A stretch of 64,000 nt of DNA from UBA2136 sp963974105 (GTDB lineage: Bacteria; Pseudomonadota; Alphaproteobacteria; UBA2136): positions 1-64,000 of the forward strand of contig CAXBBG010000004.1 in NCBI GenBank assembly GCA_963974105.1, written 5' to 3'. This document shows positions 8,275 through 17,236 of the stretch, piece by piece; position 1 is the first letter of the stretch, and every line of letters begins with the position of its first letter. Position numbers and translations under genes: made by a program. Under the pieces are notes generated by a model. That model saw only the letters and a program-made list of their open reading frames with translations. It ran no database searches and was not told the origin of the DNA.

Positions 8275-10236
8275 TTAGTTAGATTTACGAACGTTCAGAT
8301 ACCACTGAGAGATCAAACGAACTTGCTTTTCGGTATAGCCTTTTTTGACCATACGTTTAAGGAAGCTTTGCTGCGAATCTGCATCTTTTTCAGACGCATT
8401 TGCATTACCAAATGATAATATCGGCAACAAGTCTTCTGTGCTTGAGAACATTTTCTTCTCAATAACAGCCTTAAACTTCGTCATTTCTCGCCAATCAGGG
8501 CTTTCGCCACCGTTGTTGGCTTTTGCACGTAAGTTGAAGTTAACAATCTCGTTACGGAAGTCTTTTGGATTGCTGATACCTGCAGGTTTTTCGATCTTTT
8601 CAAGCTCTGCATTTAACGCAGAACGGTCAAAGATGGCGCCTGTATCTTGATCACGGTAGTCATTATCTTGAACCCAATGGTCCGCAAAGTTAACATAACG
8701 ATCATAAATATTCTGACCGTATTCCGTGTATGAATCCAAATAAGCTTCTTGTATTTCTTTTCCAATAACATCGAAATATTTTGGAATGAGATGCGTGTGG
8801 ATGAAGCTTACATACTTTTCAGTAATATCTTGAGGCAAACCTTCACGCTTGATACGGTCTTCTAAAACCTTAAACAAGTGAACAGGGTTTGCGGCAATTT
8901 CGTCGTCGTCAAAGTTAAAGACAGCCGAAGCGATCTTAAACGCAAAACGTGTCGACATACCTTCCATACCTTCACGGTCGGTTGCCATATCCAGATATTC
9001 CTGAAGACTTGCTGCACGAACTTCTTCGTCTTTTAGGTTTTCACCGTTATAGACGCGCATTTTCGCAACGAGATCAGGGTTGTTAGGATGCTCGCCTAAA
9101 CGTGTGAGTACAGACCATTGAGCTAAAAGGCTTAAGGTATGTGGCGCACAAGACGAACCCGACAACTTACTGTGTTTAATAAGCTTTTGGTAAATCATCT
9201 CTTCTTCTTCGTAACGTAAACAATAAGGCACTTTGACAATGTAAACACGGTCTAAGAACGCTTCGTTGTTTTTGTTATTACGGAAGGTTGTCCACTCTGA
9301 TTCATTTGAGTGAGCAAGGATGATACCTTCAAATGGAATTGCACTCATACCCTCGGTCGGGTTGTAGTTACCTTCCTGCGTTGCAGTAAGTAATGGGTGC
9401 AATACCTTGATAGGTGCTTTAAACATTTCCACAAATTCCATTAGGCCTTGGTTTGCTTTACAAAGCGCACCAGAAGAATAGCCATAGGCATCTGCGTCAG
9501 TTTGACTGAAATACTCAAGCTGACGAATATCAACCTTACCCACTAGGGTAGAAATATCTTGGTTGTTTTCATCACCTGGTTCAGTTTTAGCAATACCAAT
9601 CTGGTCAAGGATAGAAGGGTAAATTTCTTCCACATAAAACTGTGAGTAATCACCTTCAAACTCGGCTAGACGCTTAGCGGCCCAAGGAGAGATTAAATGC
9701 TTACCAACAATGTGGCGTGGAATGCCATACTCTTCTTCAAGTGCATCATAGTCGTCTTCGCCAAATAAACCGAATACGCTATCATTCACAGGGGAAGGGA
9801 TAAACGCTCCATCTTCGTCTTTAATAGCAAGGCGGTAAATAGGTGCCTTTGTCATTAAAGCTTTTAGCTTTTCAGCTAATGAAGATTTTGCACTACCAAC
9901 AGGACCTAAAAGATATAGAACCTGCTTTGATTCTTCCAAACCTTGTGCTGAATGCTTTAGGTATGAAACGATCTGGTTGATGGTTTCTTCCATGCCAAAA
10001 AAGTCTTTAAAGATGTCATAACGCTTAATCACACGGTTACCATGAATGCGCGATAAACGTGCATCGGTTGACGTGTCAACAAGCTTTGGTTCACCAATAG
10101 CGGCTAATAGGCGTTCTGCCGCAGGGGCATAGCAAGAAGGATCGTTTTTAGCTTTCACTAAAAATTCTTCAATAGACATATGCGTTGGTTTACGCTTAAG
10201 GTCTTGACCTTTTTTACGTTGAAGTAACGTAGTCAT
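8275..10236 (-). CDS. prkA: PrkA-family serine protein kinase / AAA+ protein (YeaG-like)
   Basis: Member of the PrkA family (E. coli YeaG, B. subtilis PrkA), an AAA+ protein with a C-terminal kinase-like domain, linked in enterobacteria to starvation responses. The 653-aa product matches the family length. Walker A (GPVGSAKS) is near residue 112, and the conserved SNESEWTTFRNNKNNEAFLD segment of the AAA domain is visible. The ATG is preceded by GGAGGT at 7 bp spacing. Its partner DUF444 lies upstream, but a strong terminator separates them, so this is a two-transcript arrangement. The third usual partner, SpoVR/YcgB, is not in the window. Role in this organism is inference. Confidence 0.93.
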   Translation of the reverse strand: MTTLLQRKKGQDLKRKPTHMSIEEFLVKAKNDPSCYAPAAERLLAAIGEPKLVDTSTDARLSRIHGNRVIKRYDIFKDFFGMEETINQIVSYLKHSAQGLEESKQVLYLLGPVGSAKSSLAEKLKALMTKAPIYRLAIKDEDGAFIPSPVNDSVFGLFGEDDYDALEEEYGIPRHIVGKHLISPWAAKRLAEFEGDYSQFYVEEIYPSILDQIGIAKTEPGDENNQDISTLVGKVDIRQLEYFSQTDADAYGYSSGALCKANQGLMEFVEMFKAPIKVLHPLLTATQEGNYNPTEGMSAIPFEGIILAHSNESEWTTFRNNKNNEAFLDRVYIVKVPYCLRYEEEEMIYQKLIKHSKLSGSSCAPHTLSLLAQWSVLTRLGEHPNNPDLVAKMRVYNGENLKDEEVRAASLQEYLDMATDREGMEGMSTRFAFKIASAVFNFDDDEIAANPVHLFKVLEDRIKREGLPQDITEKYVSFIHTHLIPKYFDVIGKEIQEAYLDSYTEYGQNIYDRYVNFADHWVQDNDYRDQDTGAIFDRSALNAELEKIEKPAGISNPKDFRNEIVNFNLRAKANNGGESPDWREMTKFKAVIEKKMFSSTEDLLPILSFGNANASEKDADSQQSFLKRMVKKGYTEKQVRLISQWYLNVRKSN

Positions 10237-10240
10237 AATG

Positions 10241-10257
10241 TTTACCTCCAGTAGGTA
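10241..10257 (-). promoter_or_regulatory. prkA ribosome site inside a small inverted repeat
   Basis: On the minus strand the sequence ACTGGAGGTAAA (plus 10241-10252) is identical over 12 nt to the ribosome site of the DUF444 gene (plus 12023-12034). Here AGGTA also pairs with an upstream TACCT (5-nt loop), so the Shine-Dalgarno could be partly masked. Confidence 0.4.
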
Positions 10258-10370
10258 AGGGTAAAGAAAAAATGCAGGGGATCTGCAAATTGAAACAGCT
10301 AAAATAATAGCGCATGTCCGGTGTTAACCAGCTAAAAAGTTAAGGATTCCAATAAAGGAATAGGTTATGC

Positions 10371-10382
10371 ATGCCTAGGCAT
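10371..10382. promoter_or_regulatory. 12-bp palindrome upstream of prkA, possible operator
   Basis: ATGCCTAGGCAT is a perfect palindrome about 135 bp upstream of the prkA start, in the 257-bp gap between DUF444 and prkA. No sigma-54 type promoter could be seen in this gap by eye. Confidence 0.3.
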
Positions 10383-10450
10383 ACTTGTCATGAAACACAT
10401 GGTATACATACAATCACTTTAATGCAATAAAAAAAACTAAATTCATAAAA

Positions 10451-10476
10451 AAAAAGCAGCCAAAGCTGCTTTTTTT
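10451..10476 (-). terminator. Intrinsic terminator of the DUF444 gene
   Basis: AAAAAGCAGC / GCTGCTTTTT forms a 10-bp stem with a 4-nt loop and T tracts on both strands. It ends 17 bp past the DUF444 stop and separates it from prkA. Confidence 0.88.
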
Positions 10477-10493
10477 CGATTATGGAAATTAAA

Positions 10494-12017
10494 TTAGCCT
10501 TTACTATCATCTTTTAAGAAGAACTCTCTAAATACTTTAGGGATATCTCCTTTAGAAGTGATGTGCCCAATTGCCATTTGTTTGGTATCGGAGGCAATTT
10601 TTTCATAAGTACGCCACATTTCTTGATGCTGGCGACGTGTAATTTCAACGTAAACGAAGTAACGTACACGTTCTTCAAGCATTTCGCGTACAAGTTCATT
10701 ACAACGACGGTTATCATCACCCCAGTTGTCACCATCTGAAGCTTGCGCTGCAAAAACATTATATTCCGAAGCGGGATAACGTTTTTCTTGAATTTCATTC
10801 ATCAATTCAAGTGCGCTACTTGCAATGGTACCACCGGTTTCTTGGCTGTAGAAAAACTCTTCTTCATCACATTCCTTTGCTTGGGTGTGATGGCGAATGA
10901 AAACAATGTCTACATTGTCTTTGCCGTAGGTGCGGATTAAGAAAAGGTATAGCAAAATATAAAAACGTTTCGCATTTTCTTTTGTTTCTTGGTCCATAGA
11001 ACCTGAAACATCCATGAGGCAAAACATAACAGCGTTTTCACTTGGTTCAGGCACGCGTGCAATATTACCAAATACACCGTCAATGTCGGCATCTGTTACA
11101 GAACTACGACGCTTAGATGCTACAGCTGCTATAAGCTGGGCTAATAAAGAATTCAGGTCCTCTTCGGCTTGCGTTAACATAGCTTTTGTTACACGCTTTT
11201 GCTGTAATAATGTATCTACAGTTTGCATGCATAGCTTGTATAAGGCATAGCTTGGAGATTTTGAAAGAGCTTTTTTAGCGGCTAAGGCTAGCTTGTTGTC
11301 AGCTTTCATTTCTAGGGCGAGGGTATTAAATGCTTCGTCTTTTGAAACGGCAGCTTCTTTTTCTGTTTGACCAGAGTTGCGCGCATTTACATACGTTAAA
11401 GTAAGTTCAAGAATGTTCTGAATGCGTTTGAGGCGGTTTAGGCCTACTGCAATTTTACGAGACTTGTTCTTTTTAACTGTACGTTCAGCTATAAGACGTT
11501 CAGGCGTACCGCTACTGGTAATACCTTTACGCTTAAAACGCATTTTAACAGCTTTAGCAATTTCTTTCATTTCAAGGTTTGGAAGTTCCAAATCTTCAAA
11601 CAACACATCCAAATACTCTTCTTGAGAGACTTGAAAAACGAAATCGTCTTGGCCTTCGCCGCTGTCACTTGCGTCGCCTTCGCCTGCACCGCCACCACCA
11701 CCACCGCCTTTTGGGCGTTGGATAAGATCACCTGTGCTAAACTGATCATTACCTGGGTGAACACGGTCTTTTGTGCCACCTTGGTCTTTATGGATAACGT
11801 ATTCTTTGCCAGATTCAACAGGAATGTCAATTGTTTGACCGTTAGCGATATCAGCAATTGAGTCGTTGTTAAATGATTCTTGCAAACGTTTACGGATTTG
11901 ACGGTCGTGTTGCTTTTTAAATCTCTCAACACTTTTAGTGCTGCTAGACCCTTGGCTACGACGATCATGTACAATAGCTTTTGACACCAAAGTGTCATCA
12001 ATAGGTTTCTTTGACAT
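10494..12017 (-). CDS. DUF444 (YeaH/YhbH) family von Willebrand A protein
   Basis: The family is conserved alongside PrkA and SpoVR in many bacteria; its molecular role is not established. The 507-aa product has a basic N-terminal region, a glycine run (GGGGGGG near residue 105) and a C-terminal vWA domain with the metal-ion motif DVSGSMD near residue 344. It is longer than the roughly 420-430 aa of E. coli YeaH, mainly through an insert between the glycine run and the vWA domain. The start has the same 12-nt ribosome site as prkA. In E. coli the order is yeaG then yeaH; here the DUF444 gene comes first and has its own terminator. Confidence 0.9.
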   Translation of the reverse strand: MSKKPIDDTLVSKAIVHDRRSQGSSSTKSVERFKKQHDRQIRKRLQESFNNDSIADIANGQTIDIPVESGKEYVIHKDQGGTKDRVHPGNDQFSTGDLIQRPKGGGGGGGAGEGDASDSGEGQDDFVFQVSQEEYLDVLFEDLELPNLEMKEIAKAVKMRFKRKGITSSGTPERLIAERTVKKNKSRKIAVGLNRLKRIQNILELTLTYVNARNSGQTEKEAAVSKDEAFNTLALEMKADNKLALAAKKALSKSPSYALYKLCMQTVDTLLQQKRVTKAMLTQAEEDLNSLLAQLIAAVASKRRSSVTDADIDGVFGNIARVPEPSENAVMFCLMDVSGSMDQETKENAKRFYILLYLFLIRTYGKDNVDIVFIRHHTQAKECDEEEFFYSQETGGTIASSALELMNEIQEKRYPASEYNVFAAQASDGDNWGDDNRRCNELVREMLEERVRYFVYVEITRRQHQEMWRTYEKIASDTKQMAIGHITSKGDIPKVFREFFLKDDSKG

Positions 12018-12076
12018 GGGGTTTTACCTCCAGTTTTGGGGAGTAAATAGAATATTTCTATAGGTAAGAGTGTTGT

Positions 12077-12096
12077 TACACACGTTATTGTGTGTA
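12077..12096. promoter_or_regulatory. Inverted repeat upstream of the DUF444 gene
   Basis: TACACAC and GTGTGTA are perfect 7-bp arms around a 6-nt spacer, 60-80 bp upstream of the DUF444 start. It could be an operator or a 5' leader hairpin. There is no T tract, so it is not a terminator. Confidence 0.4.
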
Positions 12097-12275
12097 TCAG
12101 TAAAAGTAAAAAGTGGTACAAATTTGTTTGAAAGATTAACGCGTTTATTTAAAATTTGCAAGAACATTGCATACATTTTATTTTATATGAAATTGACTGC
12201 GACTATTATCATGTGACATAAGCCTATAATAAGGGCTATATTTGTAGTTTGTGATTAAAAGGAATAAAAGAGGGC

Positions 12276-13241
12276 GTGCTTATCAATTTCATGTATATAA
12301 AATTTATTAAGTTATGCTTAATTTTATCTGTGATTTTAAGCTTTTATATTGAAAATGCGTTGGCGCAGCAAATTTCCTTTAATCGCTCTATACATAATGG
12401 TGTTATGAAATATGACTACGTTTGGCGTAATCCAAATGGTCAAAAGTTTAATACGTCTTTTAAATTATATGCCGACGACGTGAAAAGGTCTTTAACTGAA
12501 TTTCAAAAATTTGATCAAAGTGAACTAGATAAGGCTGTAACTTTGCAGATTCAAGAATTTATAAAATATCATACACCTTCCGGTATGAGTGTAGATTTTA
12601 ATGAAAAAACGCGCCAGATTTCCTTTGAAGGAAATTTGAAACAAAATAAAATTAACCGTTTTATGAAGTTAATGGAAGAAGAGCAGGAAAAAGTTAATCA
12701 GGCATATTTCAAGAAGAGATTTTATAATTATAATGCCAAAGAAAATACCATTAGACCCGCACATGGAACGATAGCTAAACGTTATGTTTTGGCCATGCGT
12801 CCCGTTGCATATGCCTTAAAGGAAAATGTCCGTGGTGGGACTTCAAGAGATATTACAAACCATGTTCTGCATTTTATACAGTCTATTCCTTATGACACAC
12901 TTGAAGACGTTAGAAATTCTAATGGCGCAGGATTCTTGACACCATATGGAATCATACAAGGCAACAAAGGGGATTGTGACTCAAAAAGTGTGATGTTTGC
13001 TGCAATTATGAGGAATATATACCCTTATGCACGTATAGCAGTTATATATGTTCCTGGACATGCTCTGGTTGGTTTTGACTATAAAAAAGGTCGGGACGAC
13101 TTCGCCATAAATATTGATGTAAATACGTTTGTACTCGCAGAACCCGTTGGACCTAACCAGTCAGATTTAGGTGTTGTTAGCCCGTCAGCTCTTGCAGTAT
13201 TGCGTCAGGGTGGTTATAGTTACGAGGAAGTCCCTTACTAA
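12276..13241 (+). CDS. Exported transglutaminase-like cysteine protein
   Basis: The 321-aa product has an N-terminal signal peptide ending near ENALAQQ. Its C-terminal half has a transglutaminase-like core with a catalytic-type Cys in GDCDSKS, a His in PGHALVG and an acidic residue in NIDVN. This Cys-His-Asp order fits the papain-like transglutaminase superfamily. The substrate is unknown. The frame starts at GTG 12276; an ATG at 12291 would also leave a good signal peptide. A TATAAT at 12225-12230 may be its -10 element. Its last 65 bp overlap the 3' end of the convergent gene at 13177. Upstream is the divergent DUF444 gene, but a functional link is unproven. Confidence 0.8.
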   Translation: MLINFMYIKFIKLCLILSVILSFYIENALAQQISFNRSIHNGVMKYDYVWRNPNGQKFNTSFKLYADDVKRSLTEFQKFDQSELDKAVTLQIQEFIKYHTPSGMSVDFNEKTRQISFEGNLKQNKINRFMKLMEEEQEKVNQAYFKKRFYNYNAKENTIRPAHGTIAKRYVLAMRPVAYALKENVRGGTSRDITNHVLHFIQSIPYDTLEDVRNSNGAGFLTPYGIIQGNKGDCDSKSVMFAAIMRNIYPYARIAVIYVPGHALVGFDYKKGRDDFAINIDVNTFVLAEPVGPNQSDLGVVSPSALAVLRQGGYSYEEVPY

Positions 13242-15180
13242 GATTATCACCCTTATAGTTTATATAAACCAAAGTTAAGTCATCTTTTAATGGCTTTTGT
13301 GAAGTGTAGTTATACATGTTTAAAATATCGCGTAAGTTCGAATTTGAATTTTGTTTATACATATGGTTCATTTTTGTTAGCAGGTCAGCTTCGCACCACA
13401 TTTTTCCAGTGTCTGTATGTATTGTTTCAAGAAGCGCATCACTAAATAAAAATATACTATCACCATCCTCTAATGTTGTTTTTTTTAAATTTAATGTTAG
13501 TTCTGAGCTGTTAATAAGTCCAAGCGGTAATCCTTCGCACTTAAGATAACGACAACCGTCAGCTTTATTTTTTGGTATAATGGCAATAGGTGGGTTACCG
13601 CACCCAATGTAACTAAGCTCGCCTGTTGTAATATCTAAAATGGCATAAACAAATGTTGCGAAATCTTCAATAGGTATAAGGTCTTTAAGCCTTTCATTGA
13701 TATGCATTACAAAGTTTATAGGGTTTGAATATAACTTTACTGCGTCTAAAATAAGGGAGTGCAAACGAACTGTATTTAATGAAGCAGCAATCCCATGACC
13801 TGTGAAATCGGCCAAAATAAACCCTAGTTTACCAGAACCTATGTCAAAAGTTGTCCAATAGTCACCTGCAAGTTCTGTACATGTATCAAATGAAGATGTA
13901 ATTTCCACACCGTATCTCATTTGAATAGAGTCAAGTACATCTTTACTTGGCAGAAGGTCAAGTTGCGATGCTTTTGCGCGTTTTAAATCCTTTTGAATTC
14001 TATTGTAATTCTCATTTAATCTTTGAAATAAAATACTGTTTTGTATGTGACTATCGGCGCGTGCAACAAGTTCCGTGCGCTGAATTGGTTTTGTGACATA
14101 GTCAACAGCACCTAAACGATATCCTTTAATTCTATTTTTAGAATCATCTAACCCTGTAAAAAATAGTATAGGAATATTAGAATATTGGCGTGATTGTTTA
14201 ATTTTTCTACAGGTGGTGAATCCATCCATTTTAGGCATAATAACATCTAGAATAATAATATCAGGCATGAGATTCTTACATATTTCTAAAGCTTCTTCAC
14301 CCGAAGTTGCTAAAATAATATTTTTATACCCTGCAGATTTAAGATGCAGTTCGGCCACCTTTAAGTTGGATAATTGATCATCTACAATGAGAACTTTTGA
14401 TTTTGATCTCAAATTAGAAATACTGAGCTCTGTATCGTAGCCTCTGTTTTCTAAAAAGCATGCTTTAAAATTAAACTCTAAACAGTTTCCTCCATTTTTA
14501 AAATTTAGTTTATCGGCAATGCCTTTTATAAGGTCAAGGCCTCTACCATGGGACAGGCTCTCTTCTTCAGGGATTTTTTTGTTATCAATATCAAATCCGT
14601 CACCTTCATCAATAACACTCGTTATAACATTCTCATGCTCTAATCTGCATTGCACAACAACAAGTTTTTCCCCTGCAGCCTGGTTATGTAAAAACTCTTC
14701 AGATATATTTCTAAATTCATCAAACCACTTATCTTGTTTTATAGAGAACTTTTTTTTATCACTTAATCCTAAATTCCCGTGTTCAATTGCATTGATGAGG
14801 CTTTCTTGTAAAACAGTAAAATATTGTTGAGACTGTTTTTTTGTAAGATAAGCTTCATTAAATAAAAATTTACTAAGCATCATAGAAAACTTAGAAGTAT
14901 AGAGTAGTTTGCTTTCGCCAATAACTGTGATGATATGTTCACTTGGAATATCAGGCAGTTCAATTAATTTATCAACGCTTTTATGGGGAGAGTTTGCCCA
15001 TATGTAGATACCGTATTTTGATGTTATTTTATCAATACTATCAAAAGTATCAGAATAATAAACAGAGTTTTCAGGCGTTGTCTTTATGTTTTTATCACAC
15101 AGTTCTTTTAGGCAAACGTCTAAAGACTTAATCGTTGAGTCTTGGCATGTAGGGTCGTAATTGAAATGCGTAATTTTCAT
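13177..15180 (-). CDS. RsbW-like kinase / receiver / PP2C (SpoIIE-type) phosphatase fusion
   Basis: Last gene of the chemosensory operon (667 aa). In order: an unassigned N-terminal region (1-105), a GHKL ATPase domain like anti-sigma kinases, a receiver domain and a PP2C phosphatase. The ATPase (about 105-255) has an N box ESLINAIEHGN near 128 and G boxes DEGDGFD and GRGLDLI. The receiver (about 262-385) has its phospho-Asp in LDVIMP near 311. The phosphatase (about 430-645) has AGDYW, ADFTGHG and KDDLTL acidic motifs. Kinase and phosphatase of a partner-switching system thus share one chain, gated by a receiver that CheA could phosphorylate (inference). The frame is open to 15264, but that would run into the upstream STAS gene, so ATG 15180 is chosen. 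Confidence 0.88.
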   Translation of the reverse strand: MKITHFNYDPTCQDSTIKSLDVCLKELCDKNIKTTPENSVYYSDTFDSIDKITSKYGIYIWANSPHKSVDKLIELPDIPSEHIITVIGESKLLYTSKFSMMLSKFLFNEAYLTKKQSQQYFTVLQESLINAIEHGNLGLSDKKKFSIKQDKWFDEFRNISEEFLHNQAAGEKLVVVQCRLEHENVITSVIDEGDGFDIDNKKIPEEESLSHGRGLDLIKGIADKLNFKNGGNCLEFNFKACFLENRGYDTELSISNLRSKSKVLIVDDQLSNLKVAELHLKSAGYKNIILATSGEEALEICKNLMPDIIILDVIMPKMDGFTTCRKIKQSRQYSNIPILFFTGLDDSKNRIKGYRLGAVDYVTKPIQRTELVARADSHIQNSILFQRLNENYNRIQKDLKRAKASQLDLLPSKDVLDSIQMRYGVEITSSFDTCTELAGDYWTTFDIGSGKLGFILADFTGHGIAASLNTVRLHSLILDAVKLYSNPINFVMHINERLKDLIPIEDFATFVYAILDITTGELSYIGCGNPPIAIIPKNKADGCRYLKCEGLPLGLINSSELTLNLKKTTLEDGDSIFLFSDALLETIHTDTGKMWCEADLLTKMNHMYKQNSNSNLRDILNMYNYTSQKPLKDDLTLVYINYKGDNLSKGLPRNYNHPDAILQELTG

Positions 15181-15196
15181 AAATAATAAGCCTTTT

Positions 15197-15508
15197 TTAT
15201 GATTCGCAGATGGTGAATAATTGGTTAAATTTAACAAGGTGCAAAACATCCTTTGCGTGACCATCTTTAACGTTTGAAAGCTCTAATTTGCAATTGTGTT
15301 GGTCTGTTTCGTGCTTGGCAAGCATAAGCATACCGAGTGCAGATGAATCGATATATTCAACTTCTTTAAAATTTATTGAAAGATACTGCGCATTGGCCTC
15401 TATAATTTTTTTCACATAAAATCTAAAGTCGCCATGGTTTTCGAAGTCAAATGACTTTTCCAGTAAAATTTCATAATGAGAATCGTTTTGTTTTTTAAGC
15501 TCAATCAT
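15197..15508 (-). CDS. STAS-domain anti-sigma factor antagonist-like protein
   Basis: The 103-aa product is a single STAS domain of the SpoIIAA/RsbV type. The loop IDSSALGML (Ser55/Ser56) contains the serine that is phosphorylated by the cognate GHKL kinase and dephosphorylated by PP2C enzymes in this family. Both such domains lie in the next gene, 16 bp downstream. Its ATG overlaps the cheB stop by 3 bp within ATGA, so it is translationally coupled to the chemotaxis genes. It is the likely output switch protein of the pathway. Its downstream partner (sigma factor, enzyme or other) cannot be told from the sequence. Confidence 0.88.
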   Translation of the reverse strand: MIELKKQNDSHYEILLEKSFDFENHGDFRFYVKKIIEANAQYLSINFKEVEYIDSSALGMLMLAKHETDQHNCKLELSNVKDGHAKDVLHLVKFNQLFTICES

Positions 15509-16623
15509 GATGTGTAATCCTTTATTGCTTTTGTTATTTGTTTAAGGTTGAGTGATTTGTGTTTTGGTTCTAAGTTTAAGGCCATGCGCGGCATACCATA
15601 AACAACACAGCTTTCCTCATTTTGGACAATTGTTTCTGCCCCAATTGAGTGAAGATCTTTAAGGCATCTGGCGCCATCGTCGCCCATGCCGGTTAAAACG
15701 ATGGCCAATATTTTTTTCCCACATACTTGTTGCGCAGTTCTAAATAAAACATCAACAGAAGGTTTGTGGCGGTTAATGCGGCCACAGTCTAATGTTTCAC
15801 ATATATAGTGTCCCATTGAGTTTTTCTTAATAGCCAAATGTTTACCAGAGGGGGCAATATAAATATGACCGTTTTTTAACACTTCTCCTTCTTGGGCCTC
15901 TGTAACTGTAAGGTCGCTAATATTATTAATGTTTTTAGCTAATGATTTTGTAAATCCAATGCCTATATGCTGAACAATAACAATAGGGGGCGTGTTTGGG
16001 TTTGTTAAACCACTTATAATTTCCTTAAGTGCAGGGGGGCCGCCAGTAGAAGATCCTATAACAATAAGTGGTTTTGAATTTTCATTTGCTATAGATGCTT
16101 TTAATGGGAGTAGGTCGTCGATAGTTTTAACAGGCTCATAGTCTCTTGTTGAGGCGGCATTGCTGTTTTGCTGTACAGCGTTAGGTAGGCTTCTTACATT
16201 ACTTTGCCCAACTTTCGCATGAGCAGCTGCACGTACTTTTTCTATTATATCGCTTTGAGATTCAGCAAGCTCTGATGCCTTATGTGATGGTTTGCCAACG
16301 ACGTCAATCGCACCATTGTTTAAAGCTTCAATAGCTGTTGATGTTCCTGTCGAGGTGAGGGTTGAGATCATGACTACAGGTAACGGTTTTAAGCGCATCA
16401 ATTTTTTAAGGAAAGTTAAACCGTCCATTTCTGGCATTTCAACATCCAAAGTAATTACATCAGGTGTTAAAGTTTTAAGCTTTTCCATTGCAATAATAGG
16501 GTTTTCAGCAGAGGCTATAACTTCAAAACCAGGTGTTTTGTGAAATAAACTACACAAATACATACGCATGCTTAATGAGTCATCAATAACCATTACTTTT
16601 ATGCTGTTTATATTTTCTGTCAT
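15505..16623 (-). CDS. cheB: Chemotaxis methylesterase/deamidase CheB
   Basis: CheB removes methyl groups from receptor glutamates when phosphorylated by CheA. The 372-aa product has an N-terminal receiver (phospho-Asp60 in TLDVEMPEMDG) and a C-terminal esterase domain. The catalytic triad is visible as Ser in GSSTGGPP, His in VQHIG and Asp in GMGDDG. Length is typical. It lies between cheD and the STAS gene. The presence of CheB, CheR and CheD together indicates an adapting pathway. Confidence 0.96.
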   Translation of the reverse strand: MTENINSIKVMVIDDSLSMRMYLCSLFHKTPGFEVIASAENPIIAMEKLKTLTPDVITLDVEMPEMDGLTFLKKLMRLKPLPVVMISTLTSTGTSTAIEALNNGAIDVVGKPSHKASELAESQSDIIEKVRAAAHAKVGQSNVRSLPNAVQQNSNAASTRDYEPVKTIDDLLPLKASIANENSKPLIVIGSSTGGPPALKEIISGLTNPNTPPIVIVQHIGIGFTKSLAKNINNISDLTVTEAQEGEVLKNGHIYIAPSGKHLAIKKNSMGHYICETLDCGRINRHKPSVDVLFRTAQQVCGKKILAIVLTGMGDDGARCLKDLHSIGAETIVQNEESCVVYGMPRMALNLEPKHKSLNLKQITKAIKDYTS

Positions 16624-16633
16624 TTTTATTCCC

Positions 16634-17236
16634 TTAAAACAACTCTATATCATTATCAATTTTATTAACTTCTAATTCATGTTCGTAGCGGTCTTCTCGT
16701 TCACGAATGGTATCATTTTTAATGTGTATTTTTTTGACGGTTGTTTGGCCGTTATTTGGTGTAAAATATATTTTTCTAGAACAATTACCGCCTAAGTCTT
16801 CATCTAATATTTTTATTTTCTCTACTTTTAAATATTCTCTTACAAAATCAATGTTAGCATTTCCAACGGTTTTTCTTGTTGAGCTAATACAGTCTCCGCC
16901 TCCATAAATTTTAGCGCGCAGTCTTTCTTTTAATGCGCCCTTTTTTAACAGCTCATTTATAAGGTGTTCCATAGCAAAGTTGCCATAACGTGTTGCTAAG
17001 CTGTTGCCAGCCCATTTACCATCTTCGCTATGAGGAAGCATAAAATGGTTCATGCCACCTAATCCTGTTTGTTCATCATATATACAAGCGGCAATACATG
17101 AGCCTAAAACAGTCACCAGCATCTCATCATTCGCTGTTGCATAAAATTCACCAGGCATTATTTTTGTTGTCCACTTGTGATTTTTACTGTGGATATAATG
17201 GTGGCTAGATTTACGCTGTAACTCTTTTTCAGGCAT
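16634..17236 (-). CDS. cheD: Chemoreceptor glutamine deamidase CheD
   Basis: CheD deamidates glutamines of chemoreceptors. The 200-aa product has the catalytic pair Cys47 (LGSCIAAC) and His64 (GGMNHFMLP), and the conserved YGGGDCI segment. About 25 residues extend past the core and end in DNDIELF. A near-identical tail (DDNIELF) ends the receptor of the same operon. Its start overlaps the cheR stop by 8 bp. The tail is not part of the CheD fold as I know it, so it may be a docking peptide (inference). Confidence 0.94.
   Translation of the reverse strand: MPEKELQRKSSHHYIHSKNHKWTTKIMPGEFYATANDEMLVTVLGSCIAACIYDEQTGLGGMNHFMLPHSEDGKWAGNSLATRYGNFAMEHLINELLKKGALKERLRAKIYGGGDCISSTRKTVGNANIDFVREYLKVEKIKILDEDLGGNCSRKIYFTPNNGQTTVKKIHIKNDTIREREDRYEHELEVNKIDNDIELF

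Noticed and set aside
10237..10493. Sigma-54 promoter for prkA
   Set aside because: No GG-N10-GC pair with the surrounding TGGCAC/TTGC consensus was seen on the minus strand.
8275..12017. PrkA and DUF444 as one operon
   Set aside because: A strong intrinsic terminator at 10451-10476 and a 257-bp gap lie between them.
11567..12121. 184-aa frame on the minus strand overlapping the DUF444 gene
   Set aside because: Out-of-frame shadow; the DUF444 frame has a strong ribosome site and family motifs.
15181..15264. Longer N-terminus for the kinase-receiver-phosphatase protein
   Set aside because: It would overlap the STAS gene by 68 bp and adds residues read in another frame of that gene.
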